The notes under the pieces were generated by a model. That model did no database searches and was not told where the DNA came from. It saw only the letters and a program-made list of their open reading frames with translations. A program made the translations under genes and the position numbers. A stretch of DNA of 64,000 nt from Melastoma dodecandrum (Eukaryota; Streptophyta; Magnoliopsida; Myrtales; Melastomataceae). Below, piece after piece: positions 9,271 to 18,389 of the stretch. The stretch spans positions 1,818,501 to 1,882,500 of the forward strand of contig JARUPY010000292.1 in assembly GCA_029817715.1 (NCBI GenBank). Reading direction: 5' to 3'. Within the stretch, counting starts at the first letter, position 1, and the number at the start of each line of letters is the position of its first letter.

Positions 9271-9933
9271 TCAAAATCCGCGGCGGGCAGCCGCCACGAA
9301 GGCCGCGATCCGATCCGGATCCTTAATGCCCGGCCCCGACTCGACCCCGGACGAGACATCGACGGCCCTGATCCCCGTCCGCGCGAGAGCCTCGGCCACA
9401 TTCCCGGCGTCGAGACCGCCCGACAGCATGGTCCCGGGCGGAAGATCGGCACCCCGGAGAACCGCCCAATCGAAGCGGCGCCCATTTCCCCCGGGCAGCA
9501 TCGCGTCGGGGGGCGCCTTGGCGTCGAGCAGGATGCGGTCGGCCGCGGGCGCGTAGTCCGTCAGGGCTCCGAGATCCGCCCGGCTGGCGAGGCCGAGCGC
9601 CTTCATCACCGGCCGGCCGGTCCGGGCGCGGATCGCGGCGACGCGCTCGGGGCTTTCCCGGCCGTGCAGCTGGATCAGGTCGGGATTCATGGCCTCGACC
9701 GCGGCGGCCAGCAGGCCGTCGTCCGGATCGACCAACAGGACAACGCGCTCGGCCCGCCCGCGCGCCAGCTCCGACAGGGCGGCGGCCCGCGCCAGCGAGA
9801 CGTGCCGCGGGCTGCGCGGAAAATGCACGAGGCCGATCCAGTCCGCCCCAGCCTCCAGCGCGGCGGTCAGGGTGGCTTCGGTGCTGAGCCCGCAGATCTT
9901 GACGCGGGCCGGAGTGACGGTGCGGGACATCAT
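9271..9933 (-). CDS. trpF: Phosphoribosylanthranilate isomerase
   Basis: Converts N-(5-phosphoribosyl)anthranilate to carboxyphenylaminodeoxyribulose phosphate in tryptophan synthesis. It has 220 residues, the usual size for this TIM barrel. Visible motifs are VKICGLSTEATL with the catalytic cysteine at strand 1, DWIGLVHFPRSPR, LIQLHGRESPERVAAI, the catalytic aspartate in ILLDAKAPP, and a C-terminal phosphate-binding region with AVDVSSGVESGPGIKD. It starts with two consecutive ATG codons. In related genomes trpF commonly follows lapA on the same strand and precedes trpB and trpA; here it is convergent with lapA and no trpBA is in the window. Confidence 0.95.
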   Translation of the reverse strand: MMSRTVTPARVKICGLSTEATLTAALEAGADWIGLVHFPRSPRHVSLARAAALSELARGRAERVVLLVDPDDGLLAAAVEAMNPDLIQLHGRESPERVAAIRARTGRPVMKALGLASRADLGALTDYAPAADRILLDAKAPPDAMLPGGNGRRFDWAVLRGADLPPGTMLSGGLDAGNVAEALARTGIRAVDVSSGVESGPGIKDPDRIAAFVAAARRGF

Positions 9934-9993
9934 GCGGTCCTATAGGGGATCCCGGGGCGACGATCAGCCCGCCGCCCGCGCAGGGCTCGGCCC

Positions 9994-11100
9994 TCAATAC
10001 AGTGCGGGCAGGTAGACGTTCGGGATCGGAAAGCCGCTGAAGACGACCTTGCCGTCGATCAGCCGGAGCGGCGGAAGATCCTTCAGCGGCGTCGCGTCGG
10101 GCGGGGCGTCCGGCTGAGGGCGGCGGCTCAGGCCCAGCAGGCCGCCGACGAGCTGGCCCACGAGCGCCCCACGCTCCGAGCCGAAGCGCTGCCCGACGAT
10201 ACTGCCGATGAGCGCGTCGATGCCGGCGGCCCGGAGGTCGAGCTGGCCGGCCGGCCTGTGGGCCGCATCGAGGGCCAGCGTGCCCTTCGCCTGGACGCGC
10301 TGCTGGCCCTTGGCCAGGGAGAGGGCGGTGACCTCGAGGACACCGCCGGCCTGGCGCCAGCGCTCCAGCTCGCGGGCCATCGTTCCCGTCCGCAGCACCG
10401 TGGCCTGCGTCAGGGTCGCGTCGAGGGTGAGGTCGGCCGGATCCTCCGAGCCGGTGAGCGCGTCGAGCTGCGGCGCATCCGCTTGGTTCAGACGCACGCT
10501 GGTATCGACCGCGCCGTCCGACTCGTAGCGGCCGGGGCTCGGCCGCGCGTGCAGTTCCAGATGCCGGCCCGAGACCGCGATCGGGCGCGGATCGGCCCCC
10601 TTCACGGTGATGTCGGGCGCGTCGACGACGAGGGAGGCCCGGGTGAACCCGTCCGCCGCGCCGTGAAAGCTGCCCTGCAGACTCGTCCAGGAAGCATCTC
10701 CGATCAGCTCACCCTGCTCGACATGGAACGGCCCGGCGCTCTCGAACACGATCAGGCGGGGCTGGTAGATCTGCGCCACCGCAGTGCTGGGGCCCAGACG
10801 GAAACGCCCGTCGGCCCGGTCCAGCGTGATGGCGCTGCAGCGCAGCTCGATCCGGAACGGATAACCGCCCAGTGAGCGGTCGGCGCAGGTCCAGGTCCGG
10901 CCCGCGGCCGCCTCGCGCGCCATCCAGCCGTCGATCTCGCTGGCCGCCCGGCCGCGGATCCAGAACCAGCCGATCGACCACGCGACCACCACGACGGCCA
11001 GGAGGATGTAGGGGAGGAACAGCCCGAGCCGCGAGCGACGCCTGACCCCGCGCGGGGACGTCTGCGCCGCGTTCTCCCGCTGCGTCCGATCCTGCACCAT
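9994..11100 (-). CDS. DUF2125 domain membrane-anchored periplasmic protein (368 aa)
   Basis: The ATG at 11100 was chosen over an upstream alternative at 11136 because the protein then starts MVQDRTQRENA and reaches its membrane segment (LGLFLPYILLAVVVVAWSIGWFW) at about residues 24-46. The rest is a long beta-rich periplasmic domain typical of DUF2125. A recurrent feature is the early segment WTCADRSLGGYPFRIELRCS with two cysteines. Proteins of this type resemble lipid-transfer or AsmA-like folds, but no function is established. It ends 60 bases from trpF on the same strand and may share its transcript. Confidence 0.8.
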   Translation of the reverse strand: MVQDRTQRENAAQTSPRGVRRRSRLGLFLPYILLAVVVVAWSIGWFWIRGRAASEIDGWMAREAAAGRTWTCADRSLGGYPFRIELRCSAITLDRADGRFRLGPSTAVAQIYQPRLIVFESAGPFHVEQGELIGDASWTSLQGSFHGAADGFTRASLVVDAPDITVKGADPRPIAVSGRHLELHARPSPGRYESDGAVDTSVRLNQADAPQLDALTGSEDPADLTLDATLTQATVLRTGTMARELERWRQAGGVLEVTALSLAKGQQRVQAKGTLALDAAHRPAGQLDLRAAGIDALIGSIVGQRFGSERGALVGQLVGGLLGLSRRPQPDAPPDATPLKDLPPLRLIDGKVVFSGFPIPNVYLPALY

Positions 11101-11242
11101 GCGTTCCGCTCCCAGATCCGATCCCCGAAGGCACATTGCGGCCCACGCTTGAGGCCACGCAAGGGGCGAAACTGGGGCAGCGGCGCCTCCGGTCGACCGG
11201 CCGCGCGGGACTTCGCTCGGAGCCGCCGGCCGGACGGACCGA

Positions 11243-11689
11243 TCAGACTTGCGCCGGCTCGGCGGTGTCGACCTTCAGATCCTCGACGATCGCCACCCGC
11301 TCGGCCTCGGTGTCGGCGAGGCGATGCACGTGCATCTCGGTAGCGCCGCCGCTGCGGACGCGGTCGAGCCAAGTCCGACGGAGATGGTCGCGCGGGCTCT
11401 CCTTCGAGGTGGCGACCGACACCATCTCGGCGATGCCGGTATCGTCGCGCCGCACCGCGATCACCACGGCCGCCGCCATCTCGTCGAGGTCGAAGCCCCC
11501 GGCCGGATGGACACCGACCACGTAGCGCCGGCCGGAGCGGCCACGCCAGGCCGAGAGCGGGAGCGCCGGCGCGCCGCGCAGGCCCGCATTCGTCTTGAGA
11601 CGTTCTTCACGCACATCCTGCCTCCGGCTGCGATCGTCCTTCAGGTCGCGGAGCGCGGCCGACCAGGACAGGGCTCTTCTGTTCGCCAT
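11243..11689 (-). CDS. Hypothetical protein, small basic, alphaproteobacterial (148 aa)
   Basis: The start is the ATG at 11689 (MANRRALSWSAALRDLKDDR). No signal peptide or membrane segment is present. The N-terminal 45 residues are highly charged and probably flexible. The following segment (SGRRYVVGVHPAGGFDLDEM through RDHLRRTWLDRVRSGG) is more ordered, with mixed alpha and beta character, and the C-terminus is acidic (VEDLKVDTAEPAQV). Codon use is like the neighbours, which supports a real gene. I do not recognise the family. It lies between the DUF2125 gene and plsC on the same strand, with its own gaps of about 140 bases. Confidence 0.6.
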   Translation of the reverse strand: MANRRALSWSAALRDLKDDRSRRQDVREERLKTNAGLRGAPALPLSAWRGRSGRRYVVGVHPAGGFDLDEMAAAVVIAVRRDDTGIAEMVSVATSKESPRDHLRRTWLDRVRSGGATEMHVHRLADTEAERVAIVEDLKVDTAEPAQV

Positions 11690-11831
11690 TTGTTCCAAAC
11701 TAGCGCGCGATATCCACAACCGTCAAGGGCGACGTTCGTGAGGGTAGACGTGGGGATCGCGCACGTTATCCACAAGGCGGCCAGCCCATCGCTGGCCGTC
11801 CTCCGGTGCGCCGGCGGCGGGCCGGGTGGCC

Positions 11832-12611
11832 TCATCGGCGCGGGGCGGCTGCGGCAGGCGCCTCTGTGGCCGGGACCGGGTTGCCGGAGGCGGCGAGACC
11901 CGCGAGTCCGCCATTCACCAGGGTGTTCGAGGCGATCTCCAGGCGCTCCTGCGCCAGGGCCTGGAACTCCTGCCGGGGGAGGCCCGGGGGGATGACGGTC
12001 AGGAACTCGATAATCGCAGTGCCGGGCCGGCGGACGAGGCTGTTGCGCGACCAGAACAGGCCGGTGTTCAGCGCGACCGGCAGGCAGGGCACCTGCAGCG
12101 CCGTGTAAAGATGCGACAGGCCCTGCTTGTAGGCCGGTTCCGCACCAACCGCCCGGCGGGTGCCCTCCGGAAAGATGATCAGCTGGCGATCCTGCCGGAT
12201 CGCCTCAACGGCGGCGGCGTTCATCAGGCTCATGGCCTTGGTGCCCTTGGACCGGTCGATCGCCACCATGCCGCCGCGCGAGAGGTACCAGCCGATCAGC
12301 GGGATGAGGAGCAGCTCCTTCTTCAGGATGTAGGCGAAGTTCGGCAGCACCGTGCAGAGTGCCAGCGTCTCGAGCGCCGACTGGTGCTTGGCCGCCACCA
12401 GCACCGGCCCCGGTGGGATGTTCTCCAGGCCGCGGAACTCGACCCGGGTGCCGGCGACCGTCTGCAAAAGCCAGAGGGTGATCCGGCCCCAAAGGCGCGC
12501 GAGCCGCAGCACGGCCCGCCCGGAGATCAGCGCCGGCAGGCCGACGAGCGCCAGAACCGTCGTGACGACGTAGAAGCAGAGGTTGAAGGCGAGGGAGCGC
12601 AGAGCGAGCAT
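11832..12611 (-). CDS. plsC: 1-acyl-sn-glycerol-3-phosphate acyltransferase (PlsC family)
   Basis: Transfers a second acyl chain to lysophosphatidate at the inner membrane. The ATG at 12611 gives 259 residues. An N-terminal membrane segment (FYVVTTVLALVGLPALISG) is followed by the acyltransferase motifs: block I is AAKHQSALETL, block II GMVAIDRSKG, block III FPEGTRR and block IV VPCLPVALNTGLFW. Block I reads H-X4-E instead of the usual H-X4-D, a variation I believe occurs in some proteobacterial relatives. The C-terminus is an Ala/Pro-rich tail. The 134-bp gap upstream carries a 16-bp tandem repeat. Other lysophospholipid acyltransferases of the family cannot be excluded. Confidence 0.88.
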   Translation of the reverse strand: MLALRSLAFNLCFYVVTTVLALVGLPALISGRAVLRLARLWGRITLWLLQTVAGTRVEFRGLENIPPGPVLVAAKHQSALETLALCTVLPNFAYILKKELLLIPLIGWYLSRGGMVAIDRSKGTKAMSLMNAAAVEAIRQDRQLIIFPEGTRRAVGAEPAYKQGLSHLYTALQVPCLPVALNTGLFWSRNSLVRRPGTAIIEFLTVIPPGLPRQEFQALAQERLEIASNTLVNGGLAGLAASGNPVPATEAPAAAAPRR

Positions 12612-12659
12612 CGGAATCCGCGTGGTGGCGGCCCCCCTGTAGCGCGCCCGTGGGCTCGT

Positions 12660-12739
12660 GGCCAAGCGGGACTGAGGGCAAGCGGGACTGAGGCCATGGG
12701 GGATCGGGGCAACGGGGGATCGGGGCCAACCGGGACCGG
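12660..12739. repeat. Five degenerate 16-bp tandem repeats
   Basis: Units begin at 12660, 12676, 12692, 12708 and 12724. Each has the pattern GGCCAAG-like then CGGGACTGA- or GGGGATCGG-like. Units one and two differ at one position, and units three and four share GGGGGATCGG. The array fills the gap between the membrane-protein gene and plsC. Such arrays often vary in copy number between strains. Confidence 0.75.
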
Positions 12740-12745
12740 CGACGC

Positions 12746-13264
12746 TCAGGCCCCGCCGACGCGATCCTCCCGGGCGAGGCCCGCACCGCGACCGGCGATC
12801 AGCCAGTAGACGAGCCCGGCGCTCGCACCGACGACGAACAGGATCAGGGTCAGCCGTGCCTCGGCCGCCAGCAGGCCCGGATCCCGGCCGGACCGGAGCG
12901 CACCGCGGGTGAGCCAGGGGAGGGCGGCGGTCAGCGCGCCGGAGCCGGCGCCGTACCACAGGAGGCCCCGCCGGGCGAGGATCTCGCCGCTCAGACCGAC
13001 GAGGGCCGGTGGCACGACCAGCAGCACGAACAGCGCCTGGGCGAGGCCCGCGATCAACAGGGCGAGTCCCTCCGGCGGCAGTCCGGCCGAGAGGTCGGAC
13101 AGGGCCATGTCGAACCCCGCGAGCGCGCCGCCGGTCAGCCAGGCCTGCGCCGCCGGATCGACGAAGAGCGCCATCACGAGCACCGCGAACCCAGACGGGA
13201 CGGCGAAGACGAGGGCGAAGGCCCCGAGGAACAGGCGGCCGAGGGCGTGCAGAACAGCATGCAT
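12746..13264 (-). CDS. Hypothetical multi-pass membrane protein (172 aa)
   Basis: The ATG at 13264 begins MHAVLHALGRLFLGAFALVF. I count about four hydrophobic segments: residues 8-32, 66-92, 105-120 and 136-160, joined by short loops. The first loop carries DPAAQAWLTGG and DMALSDLSAGLPPEG. The pattern suggests a small integral inner-membrane protein, but no transporter signature is visible. It lies about 100 bases downstream of the RND pump on the same strand, so it could be co-transcribed or independent. No family recognised beyond alphaproteobacterial hypothetical membrane proteins. Confidence 0.65.
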   Translation of the reverse strand: MHAVLHALGRLFLGAFALVFAVPSGFAVLVMALFVDPAAQAWLTGGALAGFDMALSDLSAGLPPEGLALLIAGLAQALFVLLVVPPALVGLSGEILARRGLLWYGAGSGALTAALPWLTRGALRSGRDPGLLAAEARLTLILFVVGASAGLVYWLIAGRGAGLAREDRVGGA

Positions 13265-13361
13265 GAGCCGAGCCTCTACACGCGATGGACCCGCCCGTCG
13301 CGCGAACGCCGCACCCGACCCTCCTGGATCGGACGCGGCGTCCCGGGCCGAGCGCGGCGCG

Positions 13362-16300
13362 TCAGCCGTGAGCGGGGGCCTCGCCGTGATCGGCGTGCGT
13401 GTGCTTCTTCCGGAACCGGCCGAGCCAGAGCGAGAAGCGCCGGATCACCACGTAGAAGACCGGCGTCAGGAACAGGCCGAAGAAGGTCGCGCCGATCATC
13501 CCGAAGAACACCGCGGTTCCGAGCGCCTGGCGCATCTCGGCGCCGGGGCCGGTGGCGATCACCAGCGGCAGCGTGCCGAGGATGAACGCGAAGGCGGTCA
13601 TCAGGATCGGGCGCAGGCGCAGCCGGCAGGCCTCCACCGCCGCCTCGACCGGGCCGCGGTGCTCCCGCTGCTCGATATCATGGGCGAATTCCACGATCAG
13701 GATCGCGTTCTTGGCCGCCAAGCCGATCAGCACGATCAGGCCGATCTGGGTCAGGATGTTGTTGTCCTGCCCCCGGAACTGCACGCCCGCCAGCGCCGCG
13801 AGCACCCCGGTCGGCACCACCAGCAGGATCGCCAGCGGCAGCGCCCAGGATTCGTACTGCGCGGCCAGCACGAGGAACACCAGCAGCACGCCGAGCGCGA
13901 AGACCGCGCCGGCCGTGCCGCTCGCCGCCTTCTGCTGGTAGGCGATCTCGGTCCAGTCGTAGGAATAGCCCTCCGGCAGGTTCTTCTTGGCGATCTCCTC
14001 CATCGCGTCGAGCGCCTGACCGGTCGAGACGCCCGGCTTGGCCACGCCCTGCACGGGAACCGAGTAGTACAGGTTGAAGCGCTGCACGATCTGCGGCCCG
14101 GTCACGTCGCGCACCGAGGCGAGCGTCCCCATCGGCACCAGTGCGCCGGTGGAGGAGCGCACCTTGATCTGCGAGATGTCCTGCACCGACGTCCGGAACG
14201 CCGCATCGCCCTGCAGACGCACCTGATAGATGCGGCCGAGCGTATTGAAGTCGTTGACGTAGGTGCCGCCGAGATCCGCCTGGACCGACGAGAACACGTT
14301 CGCCAGCGGCACGTTCAGCATCCGCGCGATGGTGCGGTCGATGTCGAGGAAGAGCTGCGGCGTGGAATTGTCGAAGGTCGTGAAGACCCGCTGCACGTCG
14401 GCGCTCTGGTTCGCCTGACCGATCACCGCGCCGGCGGCGGCCATCAACGGTCCGATATCCGACGATTGGCGGCTCTCGATCTGCATCTTGAAGCCGCCGC
14501 CGTTGCCCAGGCCACGCACGGGCGGGGGCGGGATGACGATGACCCGGGCTTCCTGAATGTCGGAGGTCGCCTTCAGCACGTCGCCCGTGATGACGGCCGC
14601 GGTCCGGCCCACCGCCGCGCGTTCCTTGGCCCCCTTGAGGGTCAGGAACATCACGCCGGCATTGGTGGTGTTGGTGAAGGTCGCGCCGTCGAAGCCCGCG
14701 ATGATCACCGCGTTGGCCACGCCGTCGACCGTGCGGGCCTGCTTGGCGGCGCGCAGGATCACGTCCGTCGTCCGGTCGAGGGAAGCGCCGGAGGGCAGCT
14801 GGACCACGCCGATCAGGTAGCCCTGGTCCTGGTCCGGGATGAAGCCCGTGGGCGTTGTCTGCGCGAGGTGGAGCGTGCCGGCGATCACCGCGGCGTAGAC
14901 CAGCAGCATCACGCCGAGGCCCACGATGCCGCCGGTGAGGACCCGGATGGTCCGGCCATAGGCGTTCGAGGTCGCGTCGAAGGCCCGGTTGAAGCCGTTC
15001 GCCAACCAGTTCACGAACCGCGTCAGGAAGAATTTCGGTTCCCTGCGGGCGTGGTGCGGCACGAGCAGCAGCTTGCAGAGTGCCGGCGACAGGGTCAGCG
15101 AGTTGAAGGCCGAGATCAGCGTGGAGGCCGCGATGGTGAGCGCGAACTGCTTGTAGAACTGGCCCGAGATACCCGGGATGAACGCCGTCGGCACGAACAC
15201 CGCGGCCAGCACCAGGGCGATCGCGATCACCGCGCCGCCGACCTCGTCCATGGTCTTGTGGGCCGCGTCTCCCGCCGACAGGCCCTCGGCCATGTTGCGC
15301 TCGACGTTCTCCACCACGACGATGGCATCGTCGACCACGATGCCGATGGCGAGCACCAGCCCGAACAGGGTCAGGTTGTTGAGCGAGAAGCCGAAGGCCG
15401 CCATCGCCGCGAAGGTGCCGATGAGCGACACGGGGATCGCGATCACCGGGATCAGGGCCGTGCGCCAGCTCTGGAGGAAGACCAGCACGACGATGACGAC
15501 GAGGCCGACCGCCTCGAACAGGGTCTTGTAGACCTCCTGGATCGACTCCTCGATGAACTCCGTCGGGTTGTAGGCGATGCGGTACTCGACGTCCGGCGGG
15601 AAGTTCTTCTTGACCGTCTCCATCACCTTCTTGACCGACGCCGCCGCGTCGAGCGCGTTGGTGCCCGGCCGCTGGAACGCGCCGATGCCCACCGCGGGCG
15701 TGTCGTTCAGGTAGGAGTTAGTCGTGTAGTCCTTCTGACCCATCTCGACGCGGGCGATGTCCTTCACCCGGACGAGGCGCCCGTCCTGCGCCTTGATGAT
15801 CACCTCGGCGAATTGCTCGGGCGTCTTGAACCGCGCCTGCGACTGCACGACGAGCTGGAACGCCTCGCTCTTGGCCGCGGGCGGACCGTTGAGCTGGCCG
15901 GCCGCCACCTGCACGTTCTGCTCCTGGAGCGCCGTAGTGACGTCGGTGACCGAGAGGCCGTAGGCGGCGAGCTTGTTGGGATCGACCCAGATCCGCTCGG
16001 CATACTCGTTACCGCCGAAGATCGTGATGTCGCCGACGCCGTCGAGGCGCAGCAGCTCGTCGCGGATGTTCAGGTAGATGTAGTTGGCGAGGTAGTTCTG
16101 GTCGTAGGTCTTGTTCGGCGAGAGCAGGTGCACGACCAGCATCAGGTCGGGCGAGGCCTTGCGCACGGTGACGCCGAGGTTGCGCACGTCCGGCGGCAGG
16201 CGGGGCTGGGCCACCGAGAGCCGGTTCTGCACCAGCACGTTCGCGATATCGAGGTTGGTGCCGACCTTGAACGTCACGGTCAGCAGCATGTTGCCGTCGT

Positions 16301-16556
16301 TGGTCGACAACGACGTCATGTAGAGCATGTTGTCGACGCCGTTGACCTCCTGCTCGATCGGTGTCGCGATCGTGGCCGCCACGGTCTCGGCGTTGGCGCC
16401 CGGATAGGAGGCGCGCACCGTCACGGTCGGCGGCACGATCTCGGGGTATTGCGAGACCGGCAGGCTCTCGTAGGCCACGAAGCCGAGGATCAGGAACACG
16501 ATCGACGTGACGGACGCGAAGATCGGTCTGTCGACGAAGAAATGGGCGAAACGCAT
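13362..16556 (-). CDS. RND efflux pump inner-membrane subunit (HAE1 family, 1064 aa)
   Basis: A proton-driven multidrug exporter of the AcrB/MexF type. The start MRFAHFFVDRPIFASVTSIVFLI and the length are standard. Twelve membrane segments are arranged as one, a large periplasmic loop, six, a second loop and five. The proton-relay aspartate pair is in GIVVDDAIVVVENVERNM. Other conserved segments are SQYPEIVPPTVTV, VNGVDNMLYM, and GLAAKNAILIVEFA in the second half. It is preceded on the same strand by its periplasmic adaptor (107 bases apart). No outer-membrane factor gene is in the window, so a TolC-like partner must come from elsewhere. Substrates cannot be predicted. Confidence 0.95.
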   Translation of the reverse strand: MRFAHFFVDRPIFASVTSIVFLILGFVAYESLPVSQYPEIVPPTVTVRASYPGANAETVAATIATPIEQEVNGVDNMLYMTSLSTNDGNMLLTVTFKVGTNLDIANVLVQNRLSVAQPRLPPDVRNLGVTVRKASPDLMLVVHLLSPNKTYDQNYLANYIYLNIRDELLRLDGVGDITIFGGNEYAERIWVDPNKLAAYGLSVTDVTTALQEQNVQVAAGQLNGPPAAKSEAFQLVVQSQARFKTPEQFAEVIIKAQDGRLVRVKDIARVEMGQKDYTTNSYLNDTPAVGIGAFQRPGTNALDAAASVKKVMETVKKNFPPDVEYRIAYNPTEFIEESIQEVYKTLFEAVGLVVIVVLVFLQSWRTALIPVIAIPVSLIGTFAAMAAFGFSLNNLTLFGLVLAIGIVVDDAIVVVENVERNMAEGLSAGDAAHKTMDEVGGAVIAIALVLAAVFVPTAFIPGISGQFYKQFALTIAASTLISAFNSLTLSPALCKLLLVPHHARREPKFFLTRFVNWLANGFNRAFDATSNAYGRTIRVLTGGIVGLGVMLLVYAAVIAGTLHLAQTTPTGFIPDQDQGYLIGVVQLPSGASLDRTTDVILRAAKQARTVDGVANAVIIAGFDGATFTNTTNAGVMFLTLKGAKERAAVGRTAAVITGDVLKATSDIQEARVIVIPPPPVRGLGNGGGFKMQIESRQSSDIGPLMAAAGAVIGQANQSADVQRVFTTFDNSTPQLFLDIDRTIARMLNVPLANVFSSVQADLGGTYVNDFNTLGRIYQVRLQGDAAFRTSVQDISQIKVRSSTGALVPMGTLASVRDVTGPQIVQRFNLYYSVPVQGVAKPGVSTGQALDAMEEIAKKNLPEGYSYDWTEIAYQQKAASGTAGAVFALGVLLVFLVLAAQYESWALPLAILLVVPTGVLAALAGVQFRGQDNNILTQIGLIVLIGLAAKNAILIVEFAHDIEQREHRGPVEAAVEACRLRLRPILMTAFAFILGTLPLVIATGPGAEMRQALGTAVFFGMIGATFFGLFLTPVFYVVIRRFSLWLGRFRKKHTHADHGEAPAHG

Positions 16557-16663
16557 CGGTCAAACCTCTGAGGCCCGCCGGTCACCCGGCCGGGGCCCTG
16601 CGTCGTCGGTGCGGGGCGCGCCGCAGGGCGCGCGCGAAGGCGTTCGTGGCGAGCCGGTCAGGC

Positions 16664-17818
16664 TCACGTCTTGCTCGGGGGCAGCTCGATGGTGTCGGGC
16701 GCCACCTTCGCGCCTGGCCGCACCCGCGTGATACCGTTGACCACCACCATCTCGTCACCCGTCAGCCCCGACTGGATCACCCGGTAGCCGTCGACCTTCG
16801 GCCCGAGCACCACGTCCTTCTGCTGGATCACGTTGTCGGGCCCGAGGATATAGACGATGCGCTTGTCCTGGTTGGCCGCCACCGCCTCGTCGGGCAGCAG
16901 GACGCCCTGGAACGGCTTGGTCGCCGGCATCGAGACGATGCCGAACAGGCCGGGCTTGATGAACAGGTCGGCGTTCGGGACGGTCGCCCGCAACAGGATC
17001 GTGCCGGTGGCGTTGTCGACGCGGTTGTCGACGAAGTCGAGGGTGCCCTTGCGGGTCGGCTTCGCCTCGCCGGACAGCGCGATCAGGATCGGCACGCCCT
17101 TGCCCTGCTGGGTCTGGCCCATGCCGATGCCGAGGCTGTTCTGGTACTTCAGGAACGCCTTCTCATCGACCGTGTAGCTGAAATAGATCGGGTCGAGCGA
17201 CACGATCGTGGTCAGCATCGTCTGGTCGGCGCTGACGATGTTGCCCTCGGTGACCAGACGCCGGCTGATCCGGCCGTTTATCGGCGCCTTCACCTCGCTG
17301 AAGTCGTAGTTCAACTGGGCGTTGTTGAGGGCGGCCTGGGCGCTGTCGACGTCGGCCTGGGCGGTCTGCGAGGCCTGCCGGCGCTGGTCGGTGACCTGCT
17401 CGGAGATGTTGCCGCTACGCGACAGGGTCTGCGCGCGCTCGAGATCCGTCTGCGAGAAGGACTGGCGCGCCTTGGCGGAGGCGAGAGCCGCCTGGGCCTG
17501 CTCCAGCGCGGCCTTGTAGGGCCGCCGGTCGATGACGAACAGGACGTCGCCCTTCTTCACCGTTTGGCCATCGGTGAAGTTGATTTTTTCGAGGTACCCG
17601 GTGACGCGCGCGCGGACCTCGACATATTCGATCGCGTCGAAGCGGCCGGTATACTGGTCCTGCTCGACGATCTGGCGCACGACGGGCTTCGCCACCGTGA
17701 CCTTCGGGGGCGGACCGCCCGGGGCCTGGGCCTGCGCGGGCGTCGCGAGCGGCCCCGCGGCGAGGCCGATGGCCAGTCCGGAGAGCACGGTGAGAAGGCT
17801 GGGAAGCCGGCTGCGCAT
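16664..17818 (-). CDS. RND efflux periplasmic adaptor protein (384 aa)
   Basis: A membrane-fusion protein linking the RND pump to an outer-membrane channel. It has an N-terminal signal peptide ending near TPAQAQA. The family order follows: beta-barrel and lipoyl half (DQYTGRFDAIEYVEVRARV), alpha-helical hairpin (residues about 100-165, Ala/Gln-rich with KARQSFSQTDLERAQTLS), second lipoyl half (NYDFSEVKAPINGRISRR) and C-terminal barrel. Residue 30 onwards lacks a lipobox, so it is probably anchored by processing or not lipidated. It is the first gene of the pump operon. No adjacent TetR or LysR repressor is present, so control is unknown. Confidence 0.93.
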   Translation of the reverse strand: MRSRLPSLLTVLSGLAIGLAAGPLATPAQAQAPGGPPPKVTVAKPVVRQIVEQDQYTGRFDAIEYVEVRARVTGYLEKINFTDGQTVKKGDVLFVIDRRPYKAALEQAQAALASAKARQSFSQTDLERAQTLSRSGNISEQVTDQRRQASQTAQADVDSAQAALNNAQLNYDFSEVKAPINGRISRRLVTEGNIVSADQTMLTTIVSLDPIYFSYTVDEKAFLKYQNSLGIGMGQTQQGKGVPILIALSGEAKPTRKGTLDFVDNRVDNATGTILLRATVPNADLFIKPGLFGIVSMPATKPFQGVLLPDEAVAANQDKRIVYILGPDNVIQQKDVVLGPKVDGYRVIQSGLTGDEMVVVNGITRVRPGAKVAPDTIELPPSKT

Positions 17819-17962
17819 CGGGTCCTGCTGTCCATTGGCCGACCACCGGTCGCGCCGAGCTTGACGATAGTTCCGCCGCAGATGCGCCGTAACCCGCGAG
17901 CAACGCTGTTGCTTGTGCGCGGGCGCACATGGCGGCCCAGGAGGCTGGATTGATCCTGCGGC

Positions 17963-18283
17963 CTACGCGATGGCTTCGCCCGCGCCGTACCAATCCTTGA
18001 AGCCACCCTTGTAGTGACGGGTGATGTCGAGGCCCGCCTGCTGCGCCGCCATCAGGGCGTGCACCGACCGGACCCCGGAGGCACAGGAGAAGACCGGTCG
18101 CCGTCCATCGCCGGCCACCAGCGCCGCCACGGCCTCGGGATCGAATCCCGACAGGGGATGGGAGACGGCGCCCGGGATGTGTCCAGCCGCATATTCGTGT
18201 GGTTCCCGGACATCGATCACCAGCATCGAGCCGTCGCTCAGCCCGCGCTTGATCGTTTCGCGATCGAGGTCGACCACCTGCAT
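17963..18283 (-). CDS. Rhodanese-domain sulfurtransferase (106 aa)
   Basis: A single rhodanese domain. It begins MQVVDLDRETIKRGL, contains the first conserved motif LVIDVREPHEYAAGHIPGA, and has the active-site loop CASGVRS with Cys67 ready to carry a persulfide. A C-terminal motif HYKGGFKDW with GAGEAI completes the fold. There is no signal peptide, so it is cytoplasmic. Such stand-alone domains act as thiosulfate sulfurtransferases or sulfur carriers in cofactor and tRNA modification; the specific role is unknown. It is preceded on the same strand by the glycosyltransferase gene, about 105 bases away. Confidence 0.9.
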   Translation of the reverse strand: MQVVDLDRETIKRGLSDGSMLVIDVREPHEYAAGHIPGAVSHPLSGFDPEAVAALVAGDGRRPVFSCASGVRSVHALMAAQQAGLDITRHYKGGFKDWYGAGEAIA

Positions 18284-18389
18284 CGGCAGGATCTCCGTTC
18301 CGCCCGGCCTTCGCCAGCCCTGCGGACTGACGCGTTTTCTTATTCGTCAGGCCGGGGGGGCGCAACTTGGTGTCGGCTGGCCGAACGCC

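Noticed and set aside
12909..16571. A plus-strand open frame of 1220 codons
   Set aside because: It is antisense to the RND pump, has extreme His/Arg/Asp composition and no domain; high-GC genes commonly keep the opposite strand open.
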